7,579 nucleotides of DNA, taken from NCBI GenBank assembly GCA_036375275.1, contig DASUSF010000482.1, positions 1-7,579 of the forward strand, given 5' to 3'. This DNA is from DASUSF01 sp036375275 (lineage in GTDB: Bacteria > Pseudomonadota > Alphaproteobacteria > Geminicoccales > Geminicoccaceae). Below the pieces are notes generated by a model that saw only the letters and a program-made list of their open reading frames with translations, did not search any database and was not told the origin of the DNA. Positions 1 through 6,000 of the stretch are shown here, piece after piece. The position numbers and the translations under genes are program-made. Each line of letters begins with the position of its first letter. Position 1 is the first letter of the stretch.

Positions 1-1454
1 CCGAGAGCATGGCGAGCACCACGAAGCGGCACGCCTCCCGGCTCAGCGCCCGTGCCGGCGCCGACGCCGAAGGCCGGCTCCGCTTCTTCGCGCTCGATGG
101 CGCGTTCGACACCGGCGCCTACGCGTCGTGGGGCCCGACCGTCGCCGGCCGGGTCCCGGTCCACGCTCCCGGGCCCTACCGGGTCCCGGCCGTGCGTGCC
201 GAAGCCCGGGCCTGGCTCACCAACGCGCCCCCGGCCGGCGCCTTCCGCGGCTTCGGCGTGCCACAGGCGGCGCTCGCGCACGAGACCCTGATGGACGACC
301 TGGCGCTGACGCTCCGGCTCGACCGGCTCGAGTTCCGGCGGCGGAACGCGCTCCGGGTCGGCGACCTCACCCCGAGCGGCCAGCGGCTCGCGGCGAGCGT
401 CGGCCTCGTCCCTTGCCTCGACGCGCTCGAGCCGCACTGGCGGAAGCTCCTCAGGCGCGCCGCCGACTTCAACGAAAATAACAAGCAAAGCCGGCAAGGT
501 GTCGGCATCGGCTGCATGTGGTACGGCATCGGCAACACCGGCATGGCCCATCCCTCGACCGTCCGGCTCGGGCTCCACCGCGACGGCCGGCTGATCCTGT
601 TCAACGGCGCGGTCGATATCGGCCAGGGCTCGAACACCATCCTGGCGCAGATCGCCGCCGACGCGCTCGGCGTCCCGGTGGAGGCGATCGAGGTCGTGAT
701 GGGCGACACGGACCGAACCGCGGACGCCGGCAAGACCTCCGCCTCGCGCCAGACCTTCGTCTCGGGCAAGGCCGCCGAGCTCGCCGGGCAGGATCTCCGG
801 ATGCAGATCCTCCGGCGCGCCAACGCCGGCGACGGGGCGCGCCTGAAGCTCGACATTGACGCGATCGAGGTCGCGGACGGCGGGATCCGCCACCGGATCG
901 ACCTCGGCGCGCTCGAGGCGGACGTCGAAGGCTGCGTCCTGCTCGGCGAGGGGCGCTTCGATCCGCCGGCGTCGCCGCTCGATCCCGACGGCCAGGGGGC
1001 GCCGTACGCGACCTACGCCTTCGGGGCCCAGATCGCCCGGGTCGAGGTCGACCTCGAGCTCGGCACGACCCGGGTGCTCGACGTGATCGCCGCCCACGAT
1101 GTCGGCCGCGCGATCAACCCGCAGCAGGTCGAGGGGCAAATCGAGGGGGGCATCCTCCAGGGGCTGGGCTTCGCGCTGATGGAGGAGTACCTGCCCGGCC
1201 GGACCCAGAACCTGCACGATTACCTGATCCCGACCGTCGGCGACGTGCCGCGGATCGAGGTCCTCCTGATCGAGGATCCGGAGCCGCTCGGACCCTCCGG
1301 CGCGAAGGGGGTCGGCGAGCCCGGGCTGATCCCGACCGCGCCCGCGATCCTCGGCGCGATCCGCGACGCGACGGGCGTCCGGATGACGCGGGTTCCGGTC
1401 CTCCCGCACCGTCTCCACGCCGCGCTCCGCGAGCACGAGGCGCGCCATGGATGA
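1..1454 (+). CDS. Molybdenum hydroxylase large (Moco-binding) subunit, xanthine dehydrogenase family, 5'-truncated
   Basis: This is the C-terminal part of the molybdopterin-binding subunit of a xanthine dehydrogenase/aldehyde oxidase-type enzyme, which hydroxylates a carbon next to nitrogen in heterocycles or oxidises aldehydes, using water as oxygen donor. The reading frame is open to the window edge (first full codon at 3). The ATG at 9 is internal: the residues around it (ESMASTTKRH) match a conserved interior stretch of the family, so about the first third or more of the protein lies upstream. Counting from that Met, I see DTGAYAS (34-40), the Moco-pocket stretch PPAGAFRGFGVPQ (74-86), VDIGQGS (202-208), GDTDRTADAGKTSASR (232-247) and the C-terminal GAKGVGEPGL (431-440), whose Glu corresponds to the family's catalytic base. 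The end overlaps the next gene by 8 bp, implying one operon. The FAD and 2Fe-2S partners are not in the window. Substrate is unknown; the neighbouring reductase hints at an N-heteroaromatic compound. Confidence 0.93.
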   Translation, partial: ESMASTTKRHASRLSARAGADAEGRLRFFALDGAFDTGAYASWGPTVAGRVPVHAPGPYRVPAVRAEARAWLTNAPPAGAFRGFGVPQAALAHETLMDDLALTLRLDRLEFRRRNALRVGDLTPSGQRLAASVGLVPCLDALEPHWRKLLRRAADFNENNKQSRQGVGIGCMWYGIGNTGMAHPSTVRLGLHRDGRLILFNGAVDIGQGSNTILAQIAADALGVPVEAIEVVMGDTDRTADAGKTSASRQTFVSGKAAELAGQDLRMQILRRANAGDGARLKLDIDAIEVADGGIRHRIDLGALEADVEGCVLLGEGRFDPPASPLDPDGQGAPYATYAFGAQIARVEVDLELGTTRVLDVIAAHDVGRAINPQQVEGQIEGGILQGLGFALMEEYLPGRTQNLHDYLIPTVGDVPRIEVLLIEDPEPLGPSGAKGVGEPGLIPTAPAILGAIRDATGVRMTRVPVLPHRLHAALREHEARHG

Positions 1455-2871
1455 CGACCAGAAGCTGGTCCGCTGCGACGCCTGCCCGGTGCTCTGCCGG
1501 ATCCGGCCCGGGCGCGCCGGCGCCTGCGACCGCTACGCCAACGAGGACGGGCGGCTGGTCCGGGTCGATCCACTGGTCGTGACCGAGCGCGCGGACTCGC
1601 GGGTGCCGTTCCTCGAGGCCGGTCCCAGCTGGCAGGGCGGGATCGTGAGGCCCGGCGCGGTGCTCACCGGAATCGGCGCCGGCACCACCTACCCCGACTA
1701 CAAGCCGGCCCCGTTCATCGTCTCCAGCGAGGTCGAAGGCGCCGACCTCGTGACCGTGGTCTCCGAAGGCATCTTCAGCTACTGCGGGGTGAAAGCGAAG
1801 ATCGACACCGACCGCTTCCTCGGGCCCGAGCAGGCCGCCGTCCGGGCCGACGGCGAGCAGGTCGGGCACGTCACCACCGCCGAGTACGGCTCGCAGATGC
1901 TGGCGCTCGGCGGGGTCCGGCACCTGACCGGGGGCTCCAAGCGCGAAGGCACCGTGACCTGCGACACGCTGCTCCGCCTCTGCAACCGGCAGCCGGTGGA
2001 TCTCGTCATCGACGGCGGCGCCGAGGTCACGCTCCAGGCCGGGCAGCCGCCGGTCGTGAACGGTGCCCGCGAGGAGCGGATGCGGGTCGGCTGCGGCTCC
2101 GCGACCATCGGCATCTTCGCCCGGCAGTGGCACGGCCACGCCGACGAGGTGATCGTGGTCGACGACCACATCACGGGCGTGCTGACCGAGCACCAGGCGG
2201 GGCGCTTCCTCGACATGAAGCCGGCCGGCATCCGGGTGCGCGGGCGGCGCTCCACCCCCGGCCGATACTTCCAGGTCGCCGAGCCCGGGCTCGGCTGGGG
2301 CGGGACCGACATCACCGACCCGCTGCAGATCATCGAGCGGATCGACGCAAAGGCGGCGTGGCCGGGGCTCCGCCTGCTGATGGTCTCGACCACCGGCGAG
2401 GACGCCGCCTGGTTCGTGCTCGACGACGCGCTCCACCCGGTCCCCGCGGCCATGCCGGCGCCGATCGCGACCGTCGTGGACCGGATCGCCGAAAACTGCG
2501 AGCCGGCGCTCGCGACGATCCTGTTCATGGCTGGCGCCGGCGGCTCGCTCCGGGCCGGCGTGACCGAGAACCCGGTCCGCCTGACCCGCTCGGTCCGGGA
2601 CGCGCTGACGCGGGTGACCTCGGGCGGCGCGCCGGTCTACGTCTGGCCGGGTGGCGGGATCACCTTCATGGTCGACGTCTGCGCGATGCCGGAGCAGGCG
2701 TTCGGCTACGTGCCGACCCCGGCCCTGGTGGCGCCGATCGAGTTCACGCTCCGGCGCCCGGACTTCGAGGCGCTCGGCGGCCACCTGGACCACGTGGTCC
2801 GGCTCGACGACGTGCTGCGCGCGACCCGCCACGAGAAGCGCCCGGCCGGACCCGCCCGGGGCGCGGCATGA
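1447..2871 (+). CDS. 6-hydroxynicotinate reductase-like iron-sulfur protein
   Basis: A 474-residue protein that I recognise as the family annotated as 6-hydroxynicotinate reductase. In Eubacterium barkeri that enzyme reduces 6-hydroxynicotinate to 1,4,5,6-tetrahydro-6-oxonicotinate and carries covalent flavin and Fe-S clusters. The N-terminus has a ferredoxin-like cysteine set: C10-x2-C13-x3-C17-x9-C27, followed by a GRxVRVDP-like stretch. Other cysteines (113, 172, 179, 216, 351, 412) are scattered and form no second compact CxxC motif. Glycine-rich segments lie at 363-371 (GAGGSLRAG) and 400-404 (WPGGG). There is no signal peptide or membrane segment, so it is probably cytoplasmic. The ATG at 1447 has a GAGG Shine-Dalgarno 6 nt upstream (1437-1440) and overlaps the Mo-hydroxylase stop by 8 bp; the stop shares ATGA with the next gene. 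The family call is fairly firm. The substrate is inferred only by analogy and may not be 6-hydroxynicotinate. Confidence 0.8.
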   Translation: MDDDQKLVRCDACPVLCRIRPGRAGACDRYANEDGRLVRVDPLVVTERADSRVPFLEAGPSWQGGIVRPGAVLTGIGAGTTYPDYKPAPFIVSSEVEGADLVTVVSEGIFSYCGVKAKIDTDRFLGPEQAAVRADGEQVGHVTTAEYGSQMLALGGVRHLTGGSKREGTVTCDTLLRLCNRQPVDLVIDGGAEVTLQAGQPPVVNGAREERMRVGCGSATIGIFARQWHGHADEVIVVDDHITGVLTEHQAGRFLDMKPAGIRVRGRRSTPGRYFQVAEPGLGWGGTDITDPLQIIERIDAKAAWPGLRLLMVSTTGEDAAWFVLDDALHPVPAAMPAPIATVVDRIAENCEPALATILFMAGAGGSLRAGVTENPVRLTRSVRDALTRVTSGGAPVYVWPGGGITFMVDVCAMPEQAFGYVPTPALVAPIEFTLRRPDFEALGGHLDHVVRLDDVLRATRHEKRPAGPARGAA

Positions 2872-3734
2872 GCGGAGCGGCGGCGCGCCTCCTCGCCGAC
2901 GGGCGGCGCCTCCATCTGCAACACGGGCCGATCGACATCATCGCCGAAGCCTTCGGCAGTGGGGACGAGCGCGCGCGGGCCTACGATCAGGCGGCCCGCC
3001 GCTTCGAGAGCATCCTCGAGGAGCTGGTCGCCGAGCTGCCGCGGCTCCGGGAGCCGGTCGGACGGCTCCCCCCGAAGGTCCGGGGGCCGGTCGCCCAGCG
3101 CATGGTCGACGCCGTCTGGCCGCACCGGAACGTCTTCGTGACGCCGATGGCGGCGGTCGCCGGCGCGGTCGCCGACGAGGTGCTGGCGTACATGGTCGGT
3201 GGCCGCGACCTCAGGCGCGCCTACGTCAACGACGGCGGCGACGTCGCCGTCCACCTGGCGCCGGGCGAGAGTTTCCGGACGGCGGTGGTCGACCGGCTCG
3301 ATGCGCCCGAGCCGTCGGAGCGGATCGAGCTGTGGGCGGAGCGACCGGCGCGCGGCCTCGCCACCTCCGGGTGGCGCGGACGCTCGCTCTCGCTCGGGAT
3401 CGCGGATGCGGTGACCGCGCTCGCCCGCGACGCGGCCGCAGCCGACGCCGCGGCGACGCTGATCGCCAACGCGGTCGACTGCGCCCACCCCTCGATCCGG
3501 CGCCTGCCCGCGAGCCACTTGCGCGAGGACAGCGATCTCGGCGATCTTCCGGCGACGGTCGAGGTCGGCGACCTGCCGACGGCCAGCGTCGCCGCGGCTC
3601 TGGCGCGCGGCGCCGCCGCGGCTGAGGCGATGCGGCAGAGGGGGCTGATCCAGGGCGCGCGGCTCGCGCTCCAGGGGCAGGTCCGGCGGGTCGGTCTCGA
3701 GTCACCAGAACAGGGTTTCAAGGCAGCGCCATGA
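2868..3734 (+). CDS. UPF0280 family protein (ApbE-like)
   Basis: A 288-residue protein of the UPF0280 group, related to ApbE, the FAD:protein FMN transferase. Visible landmarks are TPMAAVAGAVADEV (92-105), NDGGDVAVHL (121-130), which parallels the ApbE N-x-GGD motif, ATSGWRGRSLS (165-175) and an alanine-rich helix with DAAATLIANAV (193-203), which parallels the ApbE ADAxAT segment. No signal peptide is evident, unlike classical periplasmic ApbE. I chose the ATG at 2868 because it forms an ATGA overlap with the preceding stop and the protein then starts at the family's N-terminus. The same frame stays open upstream to 2127, but that part is a shadow of the reductase gene. The Shine-Dalgarno is weak, consistent with translational coupling. 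The 3' end overlaps the next gene by 4 bp. Function is unproven; next to a reductase family known to carry covalent flavin, a flavin-transfer or maturation role is a reasonable inference. Confidence 0.82.
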   Translation: MSGAAARLLADGRRLHLQHGPIDIIAEAFGSGDERARAYDQAARRFESILEELVAELPRLREPVGRLPPKVRGPVAQRMVDAVWPHRNVFVTPMAAVAGAVADEVLAYMVGGRDLRRAYVNDGGDVAVHLAPGESFRTAVVDRLDAPEPSERIELWAERPARGLATSGWRGRSLSLGIADAVTALARDAAAADAAATLIANAVDCAHPSIRRLPASHLREDSDLGDLPATVEVGDLPTASVAAALARGAAAAEAMRQRGLIQGARLALQGQVRRVGLESPEQGFKAAP

Positions 3735-4318
3735 CCGAACTCGTCCAGCTTCGCAAGATCACCATGCAGTTCGAGGAGATCTACCACGAGGGCGGCCCGG
3801 CTCCGACCAAGGCGCTGGTGCGCGGGGCGATCCTGGCGGTGGCACGCAATCCCTACGCGGGGCGCTACGTCGAGGACGTGATGCCGTTCATGGAAGCGCT
3901 CTCGCCCCTCGGCAGCGAGCTCGCCCGGCGGCTGATCGACGCGCTCGGGGGCGACCCGGCGGTGATCGAAGGGTTCGGCAAAGGGGCGATCGTCGGCACC
4001 GCGGGCGAGATCGAGCACGGCGCCCTCTGGCATCAGCCGGGGGGTCATGCGCTGCGCGACGCGCTCGGCGGCGCCAAGGCGATCGTCCCCTCGACCAAGA
4101 AGGTCGGGGCTGCCGGCGTCCGCCTCGACGTGCCGATCACCCACATCAACGCCTCCTACGTGCGCAGCCACTTCGATGCCATCGAGGTCGGGGTCCCCGA
4201 CGCGCCGCGCCCGGACGAGATCGTCTTCATCCTGGTGATGAGCACCGGCGGCCGCATCCAGGCCCGCTGCGGCGGGCTCCGCGCCGACGAGATCAAGGGC
4301 GAGGACGGGCTCCGCTGA
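3731..4318 (+). CDS. Amino acid synthesis family protein (PF06684, formerly DUF1185)
   Basis: A 195-residue protein that I recognise as the 'amino acid synthesis' family, length typical for the family. Crystal structures of members show a chorismate-mutase-like fold, but no enzymatic reaction is established to my knowledge. Visible family-type motifs are NPYAGRYVEDV (40-50), GEIEHGALWHQPGG (92-105), PSTKKVGAAG (120-129), HINASYVRSHFD (138-149), VGVPDAPRPDEIV (153-165) and a GGRIQARCGGL stretch (173-183). It is probably cytoplasmic, since there is no signal peptide. The ATG at 3731 overlaps the UPF0280 stop (ATGA) and has AAGG at 3720-3723, 7 nt upstream, so the start is well supported. Being the last of four overlapping genes, it probably acts in the same pathway as the Mo-hydroxylase and reductase. 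The pathway would need a ring-opening amide hydrolase and none is otherwise visible, so this protein is one candidate; that is speculation. Confidence 0.85.
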   Translation: MTELVQLRKITMQFEEIYHEGGPAPTKALVRGAILAVARNPYAGRYVEDVMPFMEALSPLGSELARRLIDALGGDPAVIEGFGKGAIVGTAGEIEHGALWHQPGGHALRDALGGAKAIVPSTKKVGAAGVRLDVPITHINASYVRSHFDAIEVGVPDAPRPDEIVFILVMSTGGRIQARCGGLRADEIKGEDGLR

Positions 4319-4361
4319 ACCGCTACGGGCCGCCGCGGGCACAGAGAGGGAGGGCAGGACC

Positions 4362-5567
4362 ATGATCACGCGACGCACGCTCATCGGAACACTCGCGGCT
4401 GCGACGCTGCTCGGCACGTCGGGCCCGGGCCTCGCCCAGGAGCCGGTCAAGGTCGGGGAGATCAACAGCTACTCGCGCTTTCCGGGGTTCACCCTTTCCT
4501 ACCGCCAGGGCTGGGAGCTGGCGCTCGATGAGATCAACGAAGCCGGCGGCGTCCTGGGCCGCCCGCTCGAGGTCGTCTCGCGCGACGACGGTGGCCAGTC
4601 CGCGAATGCCGTGACGCTCGCCAACGAGCTGGTCACGCGCGAGGGCGTGGACCTGCTCGCCGGCACCTTCCTCTCCAACGTCGGGCTCGCGGTCTCCGAC
4701 TTCGCCAAGCAGAAGCAGGTCCTGTTCGTCGCCGCCGAGCCGCTCTCGACCGCGCTCACCTGGGAGCAGGGGCACCGCTACACCTGGCGGCTGCGGCCCT
4801 CGACCTACATGCAGAACCACATGCTCGCCGAGGCCGCGGCGGACCTGGATGCGACCCGCTGGGCGACCATCGCGCCGAACTACGAGTACGGCCAGTCGGC
4901 GGTGGCGGAGTTCAAGAAGCTTCTCAAGGAGAAGAAGCCTGAGGTCGAGTTCGTCGAGGAGCAGTGGCCGGCGCTGGGCAAGCTCGAGGGCGGCCCCACC
5001 GTGCAGGCGCTCGCCGCCGCCGAGCCGGACGCGATCTACAACGCGACCTTCGCCGGCGACCTCGTGAAGTTCGTCCGCGAAGGGACGACCCGCGGCCTGT
5101 TCGAGGGCCGGGAGGTGGTGAGCCTGCTCACCGGCGAGCCCGAGTACCTCGATCCGCTGGGCGCCGAGGCCCCGGAAGGCTGGCTGGTCACCGGCTATCC
5201 CTGGTCGAAGATCGAGACGCCCGAGCATCAGGCCTTCCTCGAGGCGTTCCAGGCGATGCACGGTGAGCCGCCGAAGCTCGGCGCGGTGGTCGGCTACGCC
5301 ATGCTGCACTCGATCGCGGCCGCGATCGAGAAGGCGGGATCGACCGAGACCGACGCCATGATCGAGGCCATGGCCGGTCTCGAGCTGATGAGCCCGTTCG
5401 GGCCGTTCCACTGGCGGGAGATCGACCAGCAGGCGACCATGGGCGCCTACGTCGGCCGGACCGCGGTCGAGGACGGGATGCCGACCATGGTCGACTGGAC
5501 CTACCAGGACGGCGCCGACCACCTGCCGTCCGACGAGGAGGTGCGCTCGCTCCGCCCCCAGGGCTGA
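4362..5567 (+). CDS. ABC transporter substrate-binding protein, branched-chain amino acid/amide type (Peripla_BP_6)
   Basis: A 401-residue periplasmic binding protein of the LivK/amide-urea class, delivering a small solute to an ABC importer. The N-terminus is a signal peptide with twin arginines (ITRRTLIG, residues 2-9), a hydrophobic run and a GLA|QE cleavage site near residue 25; it looks Tat-compatible but could be Sec. The mature protein begins VKVGEINSYS. The lobe-1 pattern is typical: GWELALDEINEAGGVLGRPLEVVSRDDGG (50-78, here in part), NELVTREGVDLLAG (88-101), then the family-type NYEYGQSA (173-180) and DAIYNATFAGD (223-233). Length fits the family. It starts 43 bp after the PF06684 gene with a strong purine-rich Shine-Dalgarno (AGAGGGAGG, about 4345-4353), so it is probably in the same operon but translated independently and highly. 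No permease or ATPase genes follow it here; they may be upstream of the window. Ligand unknown, plausibly the substrate of the upstream enzymes. Confidence 0.9.
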   Translation: MITRRTLIGTLAAATLLGTSGPGLAQEPVKVGEINSYSRFPGFTLSYRQGWELALDEINEAGGVLGRPLEVVSRDDGGQSANAVTLANELVTREGVDLLAGTFLSNVGLAVSDFAKQKQVLFVAAEPLSTALTWEQGHRYTWRLRPSTYMQNHMLAEAAADLDATRWATIAPNYEYGQSAVAEFKKLLKEKKPEVEFVEEQWPALGKLEGGPTVQALAAAEPDAIYNATFAGDLVKFVREGTTRGLFEGREVVSLLTGEPEYLDPLGAEAPEGWLVTGYPWSKIETPEHQAFLEAFQAMHGEPPKLGAVVGYAMLHSIAAAIEKAGSTETDAMIEAMAGLELMSPFGPFHWREIDQQATMGAYVGRTAVEDGMPTMVDWTYQDGADHLPSDEEVRSLRPQG

Positions 5568-5636
5568 GCCCGCCCGGGAACGGCTGGCACTGGCTCACGT
5601 TGCGCTGCTCACGATCGACCTGACAGGGAGACGTTC

Positions 5637-5933
5637 ATGCGAACCATCCTGCTCGCCACCGGGCTGCTGCTGCCCCTGGCAGCGGTGGCCGCGCCGGCCA
5701 GCGAGACGGTCCTCGAGGCCAGCTTCGACACCTGCGTGCAGCAATGCCGGGCCGACGCCGCGCAGGCGCAGGCATCGTGCGAGGAGCTGTGCAGGTGCGT
5801 GACCGACGAGATGAGCCGGGCGTGGGACGAACAGGACTTCGAAGCGCGCGCCGCGGCCCTGGAGTCGGATCCGCCGGATCAGGCGGTGGTGGCCGAGATC
5901 GGCCGGTTCGCGGAGCGGTGCACCGCGCGGTAG
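5637..5933 (+). CDS. Small secreted six-cysteine protein, unknown function
   Basis: A 98-residue protein that I do not recognise. Residues 1-19 form a clear signal peptide (MRTILLATGLLLPLAAVAA) with likely cleavage after VAA, leaving a mature protein of about 79 residues, acidic and helix-prone. Six cysteines remain, all in the mature part: C33-x3-C37, C48-x3-C52, C54 and C95. The pair of CX3C units separated by ten residues would suit a disulfide-linked helical hairpin, and C54/C95 could pair the C-terminal helix to it. Start choice is supported by an AGGGAG Shine-Dalgarno (5625-5630) 6 nt before the ATG and by the signal peptide. It lies 69 bp after the binding-protein gene on the same strand, possibly the operon's last gene, and ends 67 bp before a convergent gene. 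Alternatives include a haem- or metal-binding periplasmic protein, but no CXXCH or other metal motif is present. Codon use matches the neighbours. Confidence 0.78.
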   Translation: MRTILLATGLLLPLAAVAAPASETVLEASFDTCVQQCRADAAQAQASCEELCRCVTDEMSRAWDEQDFEARAAALESDPPDQAVVAEIGRFAERCTAR

Positions 5934-5953
5934 GCCTCCGCCGGGGAAGGCGA

Positions 5954-5988
5954 CGGGAGAGCAGCGACCGGCCGGCCCGGCTCTCCCG
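5954..5988. terminator. Inverted repeat between convergent genes, possible bidirectional terminator
   Basis: CGGGAGAGC (5954-5962) pairs perfectly with GCTCTCCCG (5980-5988), a 9-bp stem with a 17-nt loop that itself holds a CCGGCCGG palindrome. It sits in the 67-bp gap between the stop of the small cysteine protein (5933) and the stop of the PotD-like gene (6001), the usual place for a shared terminator. Neither side has a clear T-tract, so it is not a classical intrinsic terminator. It may instead stabilise 3' ends or assist Rho. Confidence 0.5.
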
Positions 5989-6000
5989 CCTCGCGGTGCC

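Noticed and set aside
9..11. ATG at 9 as the true start of the Mo-hydroxylase gene
   Set aside because: The residues on both sides match the interior of the family and the frame is open to the window edge, so it is an internal methionine.
1114..2832. 572-residue open frame on the - strand
   Set aside because: It lies antisense to the Mo-hydroxylase end and the whole reductase gene. Its translation is low-complexity R/G/P/D-rich with no recognisable family, as expected from GC-rich DNA with few stops.
2127..2867. In-frame extension upstream of the UPF0280 gene
   Set aside because: The frame is open but the translation is arginine/proline-rich and lies within the reductase gene. The ATGA start at 2868 matches the family N-terminus.
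3221..4465. 414-residue open frame on the - strand
   Set aside because: It is antisense to the well-supported UPF0280 and PF06684 genes, has no recognisable domain and no convincing Shine-Dalgarno; a compositional shadow.
4323..5522. 399-residue open frame on the - strand
   Set aside because: It is antisense to the Peripla_BP_6 gene. Its repeated L/R/G/D composition mirrors the codons of the real gene.
5568..5636. Terminator or promoter between the binding-protein gene and the small cysteine gene
   Set aside because: Only a 4-bp GGGC/GCCC hairpin at the stop codon is visible, with no T-tract and no clear -35/-10 pair.
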